From the NCBI RefSeq assembly GCF_000299035.1, contig NZ_JH921519.1, positions 396,620 through 457,659 of the forward strand: DNA of 61,040 nucleotides, given 5' to 3'. Below the pieces are notes generated by a model. It ran no database searches and had not been told where the DNA came from. It saw only the letters and a list, made by a program, of their open reading frames with translations. Positions 1-8,936 of the stretch are shown one piece after another (within the stretch, counting starts at the first letter, position 1; every line of letters begins with the position of its first letter). This DNA comes from Bacillus bingmayongensis. GTDB lineage: Bacteria; Bacillota; Bacilli; Bacillales; Bacillaceae_G. The translations under genes were made by a program, and so were the position numbers.

Positions 1-690
1 CTAAATCTGTAAACGCATATTTCCAATCGCTTGCTGCGCTCACTTCTTTTGTTGCGATTACTTGGCCATTTTGTAGTAGGTCTACTTTGATTGTTTCCGG
101 ACGTCCTTCACCATTTCCGTCCTTCCATATCTTCTTTCCCTCTACTTTTGTTTGCGCCACTTTTGTATTTGTAATGTCATAACCGTTGACTTCTGTTTGA
201 TATCCATCTATCGGTTGTTCTTTTACTTCATACTTATATGCTTTGCCATCTGCATCGTATACCTCTAAATCTGTAAACGCATATTTCCAATCGCTTGCTG
301 CGCTCACTTCTTTTGTTGCGATTACTTGGCCATTTTGTAGCAAGTCTACTTTAATCATCGTCGGACGATCTTTCGAATTGTCGTCTTTCCATGTTTTCGT
401 TCCTTCTACTTTTGTTGTTTGTACCACTTTTGTATTTGTAATGTCATAACCATTTACTTCTGTTTGATATCCGTCTACCGGTTGTTCTTTTACTTCATAT
501 TTATATGCTTTTCCGTCTACATCGTATGCCTTTAAATCTTTAAATTCATATTTCCAGCCGCTTGCTTCTGTTACTTCTTTTGTTGCGATCACTTTACCAT
601 TTTGTAGTAAGTCTACTTTGATTGCTTTCGGACGATCTTTCTCATTATCGCCTTTCCATATCTTCGTTCCTGAAACAGATGTAGCTTTCA
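1..690 (-). repeat. Tandem CnaB-coding repeats, 264-267 bp period
   Basis: The DNA from base 1 matches the DNA from base 265 almost exactly, and the next unit is offset by a further 267 bases. Units therefore encode 88 and 89 residues; the one-codon difference is an extra Thr near the unit start. The two left-most units are closer to each other than to the inner one, which suggests recent expansion towards the C-terminus. Copy number may differ between strains, and short-read assembly could collapse the array. Confidence 0.85.
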
Positions 691-1939
691 CTTTATTCGA
701 AATTGGCAACTTAACTCCATTTACAGCACCTGATTGAACTTCAAAACTTACTTTTGCTTGAGGATCAAAATCAATATGGTTTGGAGCTGAAACTTCTTGC
801 ACATAATATTTGCCTGGTTGTAAATTAGAAATTTCAATTATACCTTGTCCATTTGTTATATATACATCTCCAACTTGTTCACCCGACTCTTTATACAACT
901 TAAACGAAACATTCGGTATTACTTTGTCTTCATTTCCTTCAATATGTTTAACAATTTTTAGCGTTCCTTTTGGAATCTCGTTACCTTCAGCACCACCGTT
1001 AGATGTTATATTTTCGACTTTGGCACTATTCGAATCAAAAACTGGTTCTTTGTTTTCCACTTGATACTCAATCGTATAATCATTCTTAAAAAATTCTTGT
1101 TTCTTTCCGGTTTCCGTTATAGTAGCAGTATAACCAATCGAAAATTTGTTACCACTTGCTTTATCTTTATTAAACACAAATTTAAATGAGTTATCACTAT
1201 TAAACGTAACTTTTCCGTAACCTTGAGCTTCAAAGTCTTTCAGCGATAAAGAAATTTTGTCATTAACGTATATATAGAAACTATCTTTATTCAGTGTTTG
1301 ACCTTCTTGCAAACTATCAGACAAAACAATATCAGTATTTAATTTTTCACGATTATAGTTTACATTCAAGAACCAACGAACTTCATCGGTATTATCCGGC
1401 TGAATATCACCAATTTTGTAGAAAAACGGCCCCTCTCCAGGTTCTGTACCACCACCACTGCTTGGACCGGTAATCGTTACCGTTTGCTTATCTAAATTTG
1501 TACCTAAATTGGTTTCAACCTCTTTTGTTTCATCCGTCGCTACATTAGTAGCTTGAACGTTAAAAGTAAAAAACCCGTTAATATTTTGATGTGTGTTCAC
1601 TTTATCATTAAATGTACATACCACAGTACCCGCAGTTACTTTACAAGTACCATAATCATCTAACTGAATCGTTCCATTAAACCCTTTTAATTCTGGAGGC
1701 ATTGTTAATGTTAGTGTATCTCCAGGCTGCAGCTTAACTCCATCTTTTTCACTGAAGTTCACAGTTATTTGAGTCCGTTCTCCGTAATATAGATCTGTTT
1801 TATCAATCTTAAAACTATCTACAAGTCCTAATGTATTTAGCTCTTGTGCATTTACTATTATAGGTAGAAAACTCTGACCTATAGTAAACATAAAAATCAT
1901 CATAATCGAAAAAATCGAAGTTATTCTTTTTAAATACAT
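1..1939 (-). CDS. Cna-type LPXTG-class surface adhesin, 5' part (partial)
   Basis: Open frame of 646 codons, read by hand, that starts at ATG 1939 and runs off the left edge without a stop. A signal peptide with a hydrophobic core fills residues 1-32. Residues about 33-165 look like an Ig-like adhesin domain. Residues about 170-320 resemble the collagen-binding fold (RWFLNVNYNRE, then SDSLQEGQTL). A SpaA/CnaB-like domain follows (about 330-415, from PKGTLKIVK). Then come CnaB repeats of 88-89 residues: two complete and one cut by the window edge, each with a KDRP or EGRP turn and a QNGxVIATKEV strand. CnaB domains in this family normally carry Lys-Asn isopeptide bonds. The sortase signal must lie outside the window. 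The likely role, from family knowledge, is adhesion to host matrix or surfaces. The ligand is unknown. A ribosome site (GGAGGG) lies just upstream of the start. Confidence 0.85.
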   Translation of the reverse strand, partial: MYLKRITSIFSIMMIFMFTIGQSFLPIIVNAQELNTLGLVDSFKIDKTDLYYGERTQITVNFSEKDGVKLQPGDTLTLTMPPELKGFNGTIQLDDYGTCKVTAGTVVCTFNDKVNTHQNINGFFTFNVQATNVATDETKEVETNLGTNLDKQTVTITGPSSGGGTEPGEGPFFYKIGDIQPDNTDEVRWFLNVNYNREKLNTDIVLSDSLQEGQTLNKDSFYIYVNDKISLSLKDFEAQGYGKVTFNSDNSFKFVFNKDKASGNKFSIGYTATITETGKKQEFFKNDYTIEYQVENKEPVFDSNSAKVENITSNGGAEGNEIPKGTLKIVKHIEGNEDKVIPNVSFKLYKESGEQVGDVYITNGQGIIEISNLQPGKYYVQEVSAPNHIDFDPQAKVSFEVQSGAVNGVKLPISNKVKATSVSGTKIWKGDNEKDRPKAIKVDLLQNGKVIATKEVTEASGWKYEFKDLKAYDVDGKAYKYEVKEQPVDGYQTEVNGYDITNTKVVQTTKVEGTKTWKDDNSKDRPTMIKVDLLQNGQVIATKEVSAASDWKYAFTDLEVYDADGKAYKYEVKEQPIDGYQTEVNGYDITNTKVAQTKVEGKKIWKDGNGEGRPETIKVDLLQNGQVIATKEVSAASDWKYAFTDL

Positions 1940-2185
1940 ACTTTGTGTGATTCCCTCCTATAAAATTGAATGCATATAAATCCTGGTACAAACATACTAT
2001 GACAAAGATTCTATTATTCAATGTCATTAAGCTATTTTCCTTAAATATGTTTGATAGCTATTATCATCCTTTTCTCTTTTTTCAACTCTTCTATTACTTA
2101 TAGACTTGAAATTTGCTTTTTATATAGATTCATCTAATTTCTTCGACATGTCTAAACTGTGTTATTTCTGGTCTATATTGTTTAC

Positions 2186-2760
2186 CAAAAATAGATAAAG
2201 GAATTCAAATTACAAATACACATGAACAGGTCATAGGACAACTTCAAAGTCAGGAGAAGACAATTCAACAAGCATTCACGATAAAACTCATGACAGTCAT
2301 TCGTCCTATTATGCCGTAAGGTTCCCGAAATTTCTTCATATCCAGCGCAAACGATTGCTCAATACGCGAAAATTTCATTGCGGATAAGTATGGACGAGCT
2401 ACTTCACAGCAAATATGCATTTGGTAAACTTCCATAATTATCTTCATAAAGAATAACAAGAAGTACAGCGTGCAATCGAATTTTTCACACCAGCCGAAGA
2501 AAGTTATGACTTTGAAACGTGCTAGGATACTTGTATCCTAAAGAATGTCACTGAAGATATGTTTTCTGTCATCATGCATCAAGGTGAAATTAGCCATATG
2601 TTAAAACGTTTTATATTTCGTTGCACAACTGAGCTACACACCGAAACAATCAGACAAGAAATGTTCCAATATAAGCACTATATGATAAAAAATGCTCCGG
2701 ACGAAGTATTGTTTTCCTATGAAGATAAAAGTCAAATTCTCCAAATCTGAATACAGTGGA
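2186..2760 (+). pseudogene. Decayed coding sequence, family not recognised
   Basis: Plus-strand frames here read like protein in blocks but are broken by stops and frameshifts. One block spans 2186-2318 (contains HEQVIGQLQSQEKTIQQ and ends in a stop). Another spans about 2450-2520 (QEVQRAIEFFTPAEESYDF). The last spans 2559-2750, is the longest open piece (63 codons, MFSVIMHQGEISHML...) and ends in TGA. A middle stretch near 2335-2405 in a further frame (SMDELLHSKYAFG) resembles the end of an HTH-type domain, but only weakly. I could not identify the family. The pattern is that of an old inactivated gene. Confidence 0.45.
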
Positions 2761-3415
2761 ACGAATTTGGGGGTAAATAAAAAAGAGTATACTGGGCAAC
2801 TAATTTCATGTAAATCGTGCAAAAATATGAAATTCAGCCTTTTCATTTTTGGAGTCTATAAATGAGTGTCGAGAAAAAGTAATTTGCCTAATGGATCTAT
2901 GGCTATGACGAAGAATTAAAATGAACTTATACATGCATTTCACTTACTCGCTAAGAAGAGTTAGCTTTTCTAGGGCGACATTACATTTTAATATCGAGAG
3001 ATTTATATGTACAAGTGATGATAATATCAAAATCGAGAGATTTATATCCTTTCATTATTTTTATCAAATCATGAAAACTTGAGTTGGACTATATGTACTA
3101 TTTTAGACATAAAATCCCTAGTTTTTTGACTAGGTTGGAAGTTTTCAAGATTAATTACTAATTGTGTAGATACTTGGTTAGATGAAGTGTTATTTTAGTA
3201 TTTGGCATAGCTGTAACCACGTTTTTTTACAACAATCACACCATTCCCTGGTAACATTCTACCAACTAATACTACATGTACGGCTTTTTGATAAATTTAC
3301 CCCCAACAACCTATTATTCTAGAATCATTCTAAAAAATCAATAGTTAATTGGTGTTTTTCTATTTTACTTTTATCACTACAACATATATTTGTCACATAT
3401 ATTAGAGTAAAAAAC
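2751..3415. other. AT-rich gene-free stretch with a short direct repeat
   Basis: No convincing frame on either strand. The 16-mer ATCGAGAGATTTATAT occurs at 2993-3008 and again at 3032-3047. Nothing else could be supported. Confidence 0.4.
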
Positions 3416-3460
3416 TGAAACAGAAAAAGAGATGGCTTTGCCATCTCTTTTTCTGTTTCA
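3416..3460 (-). terminator. Perfect 20-bp stem hairpin, minus-strand terminator
   Basis: Arms at 3416-3435 and 3441-3460 pair without mismatch around a five-base loop. On the minus strand the stem is followed by a run of T (3409-3415 on the plus strand is A-rich). It would stop readthrough from argS. Confidence 0.75.
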
Positions 3461-3526
3461 GCCCCTCCTCATCAAGCCATACATGAGGTTCTCCCTATAC
3501 GACTTTTCGGTGTGCTTCTTTCTTTG

Positions 3527-3558
3527 ACGTCTGATCAGTCTATAGACTGATCAGACGT
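3527..3558 (+). terminator. Perfect 32-base palindrome followed by T run
   Basis: ACGTCTGATCAGTCTA and its exact reverse complement abut, giving a fully self-complementary 32-mer, then TTTTT on the plus strand. It fits a rho-independent terminator for plus-strand transcription coming from the gene-poor region. A protein-bound palindrome is the alternative. Confidence 0.6.
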
Positions 3559-3592
3559 TTTTATGTCAACTTGTGTATCACTGCTAAACAAA

Positions 3593-3618
3593 AATAGGTA
3601 TCTTTTCTTTTACCTATT
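3593..3618 (-). terminator. argS terminator overlapping the stop codon
   Basis: AATAGGTA and TACCTATT form an 8-bp stem whose distal arm is followed by T residues on the minus strand. The stem includes two bases of the argS stop codon. Confidence 0.5.
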
Positions 3619-5287
3619 ACATTTTCTCCGGCGCAGATACACCTACTAATGCTAATGCATTTTGAAGTGTGATGCGTACTGCACGCATTAATTCGTAACG
3701 TGCTTTACTTAACTCTAGGTTATCTTGGTTTAATACTTTTTCTGCATTGTAGAAGCTGTGAAGTGCAGCTGCTAATTCAAATGCATAGCTTGTAATGCGG
3801 TGTGGTAGGCGTTTTTGCGCTGCGTCTGCAACTACTGCTGGGAATTCACCAAGTTTTTTCAGTAATTCTACTTCTTTTTCAGAAGCAACCAGTTTGTAGT
3901 TTACATCTCCGCCTGCAGTTAATCCAAGTTCTTCGCCTTGACGCAGGATACTGCATACGCGTGCATGAGCATATTGTGCATAGTATACAGGGTTTTCGTT
4001 AGATTTTGATACAGCTAAGTCCATATCGAAGTCTAAATGAGAATCACTACTACGCATTGCGAAGAAGTAACGCATTGCGTCCACGCCTACTTCTTCCATA
4101 AGCTCACGAAGTGTAACAGCTTTACCTGTACGTTTGCTCATTTTCATTTTTTCACCATTTTGGTATAGTTGTACCATTTGGATGATTTCTACTTCAAGCG
4201 TTTCTTTATCGTAACCAAGTGCTTGAATTGCTGCTTTCATACGAGGAATGTAACCGTGGTGGTCAGCACCCCAAATGTTGATTAATTTATCAAATCCGCG
4301 CTCTAATTTATCACGGTGATATGCGATATCTGGCGTTAAGTATGTGTAAGAACCGTCGTTTTTAATTAATACGCGGTTTTTATCATCACCGTAAGTCATT
4401 GAGCGGAACCAAGTTGCGCCTTCTTCTTCAAAGATTTCATCACGCTCTTTTAATACTGCAAGAGCTGCGTCAATTTTTCCGTTTTTGTATAATGATGTTT
4501 CTGAGAACCATACATCAAACTTAACACGGAAGCTTTCTAAGTCTTTTTGAAGTTTTGCTAACTCATATTTTAAACCGTACTCACGGTAGAATTCGTAGCT
4601 TTCTTTTGCATCGGCTTTTGCATAACGATCACCAAACTCTTCAGCTAAACTTTGTCCGATTCCAATGATGTCCGCGCCGTGGTAACCGTCTTCTGGCATT
4701 TCTTTCTCTAAACCTAAAGCTTGCATGTAACGAGCTTCAACAGAAAGTGCTAAGTTATGAATTTGGTTACCAGCATCATTAATGTAGTATTCACGCGATA
4801 CATCGTATCCTGCTTTTGCTAATACGTTACATAATGTGTCACCTACTGCTGCACCACGTGCATGTCCTAAGTGAAGGTCACCTGTTGGGTTTGCAGATAC
4901 GAACTCAATTTGTACTTTTTCACCTTTACCAGTGTTTGTTTCACCGTAAGCCTCGCCAGCTGTAACAATTGCCGGAATTAGGTCTGTTAAGTAACTGTTA
5001 TCCATGTAGAAGTTAATAAAACCAGGACCAGCAATTTCAATTTTTTCAATAGAAGCTTTTGCTTTGTCGAAGTTTGCAATTAGCTCTTCTGCAATCATAC
5101 GAGGTGCTTTTTTCGCAACACGCGCAAGTTGCATCGCCATATTTGTAGAGAAGTCACCATGTGTTTTGTCTTTTGGGGATTCTAATACAACGTTTGGAAT
5201 TTGTTCTTCTGTTGCTAATTCAGCTTTTAATACCGCCGCTTTAATTTCGTCTTTAATCAATTCTTTTACTTGTTCTAAAGAGTTCAT
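3617..5287 (-). CDS. argS: Arginine--tRNA ligase (ArgRS)
   Basis: 556 residues, the usual length for bacterial ArgRS. It charges tRNA-Arg with arginine using ATP in the cytoplasm. The N-terminal Add-1 domain occupies about residues 1-110. The class I HIGH motif appears as HLGH (139-142) after SANPTGDL. The class I KMSKS loop appears as KMSKRTG (382-388). The C-terminal anticodon-binding helical bundle (DALR type) covers about 430-556. The start is ATG at 5287 with AAGGAGG nine bases upstream. It shares one base with the stop of the preceding DUF1934 gene (TAATG), so the two are translationally coupled. This order matches B. subtilis argS-ywiB. B. cereus-group genomes often carry a second argS elsewhere, so this may not be the only copy. 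Confidence 0.97.
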   Translation of the reverse strand: MNSLEQVKELIKDEIKAAVLKAELATEEQIPNVVLESPKDKTHGDFSTNMAMQLARVAKKAPRMIAEELIANFDKAKASIEKIEIAGPGFINFYMDNSYLTDLIPAIVTAGEAYGETNTGKGEKVQIEFVSANPTGDLHLGHARGAAVGDTLCNVLAKAGYDVSREYYINDAGNQIHNLALSVEARYMQALGLEKEMPEDGYHGADIIGIGQSLAEEFGDRYAKADAKESYEFYREYGLKYELAKLQKDLESFRVKFDVWFSETSLYKNGKIDAALAVLKERDEIFEEEGATWFRSMTYGDDKNRVLIKNDGSYTYLTPDIAYHRDKLERGFDKLINIWGADHHGYIPRMKAAIQALGYDKETLEVEIIQMVQLYQNGEKMKMSKRTGKAVTLRELMEEVGVDAMRYFFAMRSSDSHLDFDMDLAVSKSNENPVYYAQYAHARVCSILRQGEELGLTAGGDVNYKLVASEKEVELLKKLGEFPAVVADAAQKRLPHRITSYAFELAAALHSFYNAEKVLNQDNLELSKARYELMRAVRITLQNALALVGVSAPEKM

Positions 5288-5724
5288 TATTTTGCCTCCT
5301 TCAAATTAATCGTAATTGTATATCGACCCGCTTCTTGTTCACTTAGAAGCAATGCATACGTTAAAAAGAGTTGTCCTTTTTTCTTCTCATCCGACCATTT
5401 AAAAAGAACATTATCGGTTTTCGTTTGCAATGCAAACGTACCAAGTTCACTCGTATACGTACCAGTTGTCCATTCACCTTTCGCATGCGTCTGACGCATA
5501 GAAACAGCACCTGAACGCATGATGAGAACTTGTTCACCTTGAATTTTAATGATTGTCTTCACTTCGCCTTGTTCGTTCGGCTCTTGAAACGTTACGTATG
5601 TACTTTGACCTTTTACATAGTATTGACCATTTGCGTCAAAAGCAATAGTTTCCTTTCGTGCCCCTTCACGGATTTCTGTTACGAAATGAACGTGCACTGG
5701 CAAGCCTGCAAGTTGTTTTTCCAC
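5287..5724 (-). CDS. ywiB: DUF1934 family beta-barrel protein (YwiB-like)
   Basis: About 145 residues and soluble. The sequence has the alternating beta-strand pattern and [15 protein letters not shown] segment of the calycin-like DUF1934 family. Its function is unknown. It lies directly upstream of argS and overlaps it by one base, as in B. subtilis. I prefer the GTG start at 5724 because AAAGGTG sits eight bases upstream. An in-frame ATG at 5745 is possible but has no visible ribosome site. Confidence 0.85.
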   Translation of the reverse strand: MEKQLAGLPVHVHFVTEIREGARKETIAFDANGQYYVKGQSTYVTFQEPNEQGEVKTIIKIQGEQVLIMRSGAVSMRQTHAKGEWTTGTYTSELGTFALQTKTDNVLFKWSDEKKKGQLFLTYALLLSEQEAGRYTITINLKEAK

Positions 5725-5927
5725 GTCTTGCACACCTTTCAACATGTTATAGATATTAAATAAAGTTTATAATAAATCACTTTTCCTATCATATCAAAAA
5801 AAGCCTGTGTCTGTCTGCTGAAAAATCAGGAAAACTCTGTTTCAAAAAACAATTTATAAAGAACCGTCTCTTATGATAAAATATCTTTTAAATCTAAATT
5901 TTCTATCATTAAAAGGGGGTGCTTCAA

Positions 5928-6914
5928 ATGATACCACCAAAATTAAAACAAGGTGATGAAATTCGAGTCATTTCACCATCTTGTAGTTTAAGCATTGTAT
6001 CAGATTACAATCGAGAACTCGCTATTAAGAGAATAACAAATATGGGCTTTCGTGTTACATTTTCAAAAAACGCGGAAGAACTCGACCGTCTTGCTTCTTC
6101 TTCTGTTTCTTCCCGTATTGATGATCTTCATGAAGCTTTCGTTGATCAAAATGTGAAAGCAATCTTAACAACACTTGGAGGATATAATTCCAATGGGCTA
6201 CTAAACCATATAAATTATGATCTGATTCGCAGTAATCCCAAAATTCTCTGTGGGTATTCTGATATTACCGCTCTAGGCAACGCGATTTATACAAAGACTG
6301 GCCTTATTACATATTCTGGTCCTCATTTCTCTTCATTTGGAATGGAGAAAGGGCTTGATTATACAATCGATTACTTTTTAAAATGCATGACTGCTGAAGA
6401 GCCGATAGAAATACACCCTGCTGAGACATGGAGCGATGATTCTTGGTACATGGACCAAGAAAATCGAACTTTCTTTCAAAATGAAGGCTATGTTTCTATA
6501 TATGAGGGCGAAGCAGTTGGTGAAATTGTTGGTGGCAATATGAGTACCTTCAATTTACTGCAAGGAACAGCATATATGCCAAGCTTACGAGACAAAATAT
6601 TATTTTTAGAAGAAGATGCTCTCACAGGAAAAGCTACAGTTAAGACTTTCGATCGTTACTTACACTCTCTCATGCAACAGCCGGATTTTGAACATGTAAA
6701 AGGCATTGTGATTGGACGACTACAAAAAGGATCTGAAGCTGTCATAGAAGATATCCAAGAGATAATTTATTCGAAACAGGAGCTTTCTCACATTCCTGTA
6801 ATTGCAAATGCCAACTTCGGTCATACAACTCCAATTTTCACTTTCCCAATTGGTGGACGTGTGAAAATTGTTTCCGGTCAAACAAACACAGCGATTACAA
6901 TTTTAAAGCATTAA
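5928..6914 (+). CDS. S66-family serine carboxypeptidase, MccF/LD-carboxypeptidase-like
   Basis: 328 residues. The S66 family contains LD-carboxypeptidases that trim murein peptides and MccF enzymes that cleave processed microcin C-type aminoacyl-nucleotides. The nucleophile is expected at Ser111 in GYSDITAL. The Glu/His pair is expected in the C-terminal half (GEIVGGNMSTF and ANFGHTTP). The subfamily looks closer to the MccF-like proteins of B. cereus-group strains than to classical LdcA, so a self-protection role against toxic peptidyl-nucleotides is plausible but inferred. The start is ATG 5928, with AAAAGGGGG eight bases upstream; an in-frame GTG at 5919 lies inside that ribosome site. It is a single-gene unit with a terminator at 6915-6941. 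Confidence 0.88.
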   Translation: MIPPKLKQGDEIRVISPSCSLSIVSDYNRELAIKRITNMGFRVTFSKNAEELDRLASSSVSSRIDDLHEAFVDQNVKAILTTLGGYNSNGLLNHINYDLIRSNPKILCGYSDITALGNAIYTKTGLITYSGPHFSSFGMEKGLDYTIDYFLKCMTAEEPIEIHPAETWSDDSWYMDQENRTFFQNEGYVSIYEGEAVGEIVGGNMSTFNLLQGTAYMPSLRDKILFLEEDALTGKATVKTFDRYLHSLMQQPDFEHVKGIVIGRLQKGSEAVIEDIQEIIYSKQELSHIPVIANANFGHTTPIFTFPIGGRVKIVSGQTNTAITILKH

Positions 6915-6941
6915 AAAAGGAGCGAACACTTCGCTCCTTTT
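6915..6941. terminator. Bidirectional terminator
   Basis: AAAAGGAGCGAA, a three-base loop and TTCGCTCCTTTT form a stem with A and T flanks. It serves the S66 peptidase on the plus strand and the YxeA-like gene on the minus strand. Confidence 0.8.
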
Positions 6942-7302
6942 ATACTTTCTGTAATTGTTTTAAGGCTTTTTCTGGAATTTCTTCTTTTGAAATTTCAGCC
7001 CAGCCTTTTCCTTGCATTCCCTTCGCATAAATTTTTATAAAAGCACCTGGATGCAATTGACGGTTCACCATCTTTTTAATCGTCTGCTGCTTTCCATCTT
7101 CTGCATATCCTTTTAATGTATACAAATATTCATCGTCTATTTTCTCACCCTTATTTATAACCGCGTAATAATCTTGTATTTCTTTATTTGAAAAGAAGTT
7201 ATCGACAAACGCCTGAACACCTTCTGTTTTTGTTTGTAAATAATATGCCGTACCACCTAAAACAATGGCAAAAACGGCTAAAACCTTTATCACCAATTTC
7301 AT
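6940..7302 (-). CDS. YxeA-family secreted/membrane-anchored protein
   Basis: 120 residues. An N-terminal hydrophobic segment (residues 5-22, VIKVLAVFAIVLGGTAYYL) would act as an uncleaved anchor or signal. The remainder is a small charged domain with the pattern of YxeA/DUF1093 proteins (OB-like fold, YTLKGYAEDG then a KIYAKG segment). The function is unknown; relatives are exported and often respond to envelope stress or peptide antibiotics. The ribosome site AGGAGG precedes ATG 7302. The gene stands alone, convergent with the S66 peptidase gene. Confidence 0.75.
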   Translation of the reverse strand: MKLVIKVLAVFAIVLGGTAYYLQTKTEGVQAFVDNFFSNKEIQDYYAVINKGEKIDDEYLYTLKGYAEDGKQQTIKKMVNRQLHPGAFIKIYAKGMQGKGWAEISKEEIPEKALKQLQKV

Positions 7303-7536
7303 GCATGTACCTCCTATATATACCTTGCTTCGTATTCACGTAATCATATTTGTAATTATACATAAAAGGGCATACTATCCTCTATTGAAATCTCTTACAC
7401 TTTCCTTACACTATTGTAAGAAAGAGGCGTTTATAGTATTTTCCTAATAAAAAAATTTTCCGTTTAAGCAACTTTTGTATTATTATTGAATAATACAAAT
7501 TTTTATAACAAATATCAAAAAGGAGACAGTTTTCAA
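7303..7536. promoter_or_regulatory. Divergent promoter region with a TTACA/TGTAA dyad
   Basis: This 234-base spacer holds the starts of the YxeA-like and PfoR-like genes. The dyad CTTACA-CTAT-TGTAAG (7405-7420) is preceded by another TTACAC (about 7395-7400). It may be an operator, but no regulator can be assigned. Confidence 0.3.
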
Positions 7537-8574
7537 ATGGCTATCTTACAAGGTTTAGCACTACTACTTGTTGTACTTTTTCTTTTCACACTGTTTAGCT
7601 ACCGTGCTCCTTACGGAATGAAAGCGATGGGTGCTCTGGCCAACGCTGCAATCGCAAGTTTTCTTATTGAAGCATTTCACCGTTATATCGGTGGAGAAAT
7701 GTTTCATAATAGCTTTTTGCAATCGGTTGGACAAGCCTCTGGTAGTATGAGCGGTGTCGCAGCTGCAATTTTAGTGGCACTCGCAATTGGTGTATCTCCT
7801 GTATATGCTGTTTTAATCGGTATTGCCACTAGTGGATTTGGTATTTTACCAGGCTTTTTTGCTGGATATGTTTGCGCCTTTGTCGTGAAATTTCTCGAGA
7901 AGAAATTGCCAGCTGGCGTGGAATTTCTTGCAATTTTATTCATTGCAGCACCACTTTCACGCGGAATGGCTATGCTTATGGATCCGGTTGTGAATGCAAC
8001 ACTTGGAAAAATCGGTTCTATTATTTCAATTGCAACCACAGAAAGCCCGGTTACTATGGGGATTATGCTTGGCGGGCTCATCACAGTTATCTCTACATCT
8101 CCATTAAGCTCCATGGCGCTAACTGCTATGCTTGGATTAACAGGTTTACCAATGGCTATTGGTAGTCTCGCAGTAGCAGCCTCTGCTCCAATGAACTTTA
8201 TTTTCTTTAAACGTTTAAAGATCTGTTCAAAGAAAGATACAATTGCTGTAGCAATTGAACCATTAACACAAGCTGATATCGTAGCAGCAAACCCAATTCC
8301 AATCTATACGACAAACTTTGTCGGTGGTGCACTTGCTGGTATTATTACATCCCTATTCCAACTTGTAAACAATGCACCTGGTACGGCATCACCAATTCCA
8401 GGACTCCTTGTTCTCTTTGGATTCAACGATGTAATGAAAGTAGCGATTGCAGCTATATTATGTGGAATTGTGACTACAATTATTGGTTATATCGGAACAA
8501 TTATTTTCCGTAAGTATCCAATTCGTTCCGCCGATGAAATTCGCGGAATCACTTCTGAAGAAAAAGTTGCATAA
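7537..8574 (+). CDS. PfoR-like PTS EIIC-family membrane protein
   Basis: 345 residues with about nine to ten hydrophobic segments. Short repeats rich in Gly and Ala (SGSMSGVAAAILVALAIG, VISTSPLSSMALTAMLG) match the EIIC-like family that includes Clostridium perfringens PfoR. Family members are membrane proteins of the PTS EIIC fold, with sugar transport or regulatory roles; the substrate is unknown. No EIIA/EIIB or HPr-kinase-like partner is encoded beside it. The start is ATG 7537 because AAGGAG lies upstream; the longer in-frame TTG at 7486 has no ribosome site. A strong terminator follows the stop. Confidence 0.75.
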   Translation: MAILQGLALLLVVLFLFTLFSYRAPYGMKAMGALANAAIASFLIEAFHRYIGGEMFHNSFLQSVGQASGSMSGVAAAILVALAIGVSPVYAVLIGIATSGFGILPGFFAGYVCAFVVKFLEKKLPAGVEFLAILFIAAPLSRGMAMLMDPVVNATLGKIGSIISIATTESPVTMGIMLGGLITVISTSPLSSMALTAMLGLTGLPMAIGSLAVAASAPMNFIFFKRLKICSKKDTIAVAIEPLTQADIVAANPIPIYTTNFVGGALAGIITSLFQLVNNAPGTASPIPGLLVLFGFNDVMKVAIAAILCGIVTTIIGYIGTIIFRKYPIRSADEIRGITSEEKVA

Positions 8575-8575
8575 G

Positions 8576-8616
8576 AAAAAGGAGCTAGTTCCATGGGGTG
8601 GAACCAGCTCCTTTTT
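8576..8616 (+). terminator. Terminator of the PfoR-like gene
   Basis: AAAAAGGAGCT and AGCTCCTTTTT, extended by GTTCCA/TGGAAC after one internal mismatch, close a five-base loop and run into T6. Confidence 0.85.
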
Positions 8617-8639
8617 TCTTATAAACTCATGTCGAATTT

Positions 8640-8820
8640 TGCAGAAGCGTCGATATATGGATGCTTCGAGCCGCTTCCGCTTTTACTCTATCCAGCTACA
8701 GCGGCTAGAATGCTCGGTGGCTTCGCTTCTTCCTACGAGGCAAAAATCGCCTCTACGTCAGAAGCTCCATCCCACTCCCATTCTGAACGAGCCGCTTCTG
8801 CTTTTACTCTATCCAGCTAC
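8640..8820. repeat. Structured intergenic repeat (family R4), with internal 32-base duplication
   Basis: A GC-richer block than its surroundings. The 32-mer from GAGCCGCTTCCGC to CCAGCTAC at 8668-8699 recurs at 8789-8820 with one C-to-T change. Between them, GAGGC (8737-8741) pairs with GCCTC (8749-8753) inside an outer GCTTC/GAAGC pair (8725-8729 with 8761-8765). It resembles a dispersed intergenic repeat that I recall from many Bacillaceae genomes. No protein frame is credible. Confidence 0.6.
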
Positions 8821-8936
8821 GCCTCCTAGACCCTTGCGCCCTAAGAACCCTCCCTGCCAAAAGGTAAAAAGAACCTTTTGCAGGAAAGAACCTTAGCCAC
8901 CGGTTCTAAACAGTCGGCTCCGCTTTTATTTTACCC
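8821..8936. repeat. Structured repeat R1, copy A, abutting the speB stop codon
   Basis: It aligns along its whole length with 9998-10110. Shared blocks are AAAGAACCTTAGCC, an AGTCGxCTCC block and CTTTTATT. A hairpin is formed by CCTGCCAAAAGGT (about 8858-8870) and ACCTTTTGCAGG (about 8878-8889). The block ends on the 3' end of speB. Confidence 0.7.

Noticed and set aside
2559-2846. Small ORFs as intact genes in the gene-poor stretch
   Set aside because: No ribosome sites, and neighbouring frames continue the protein-like pattern, so a broken gene is more likely.
2993-3047. Direct repeat ATCGAGAGATTTATAT as a possible CRISPR or attachment site
   Set aside because: Only two copies with one spacer, no cas genes or integrase nearby.
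7704-8165. Overlapping frames inside the PfoR-like permease gene
   Set aside because: They are antisense or shifted shadows of a well-supported membrane protein and have no ribosome site.
8483-8896. Frames of 137 and 78 codons in the 8.5-8.9 kb repeat region
   Set aside because: They cross a terminator and structured repeats; composition is Ser/Pro/Arg-rich noise without homology.
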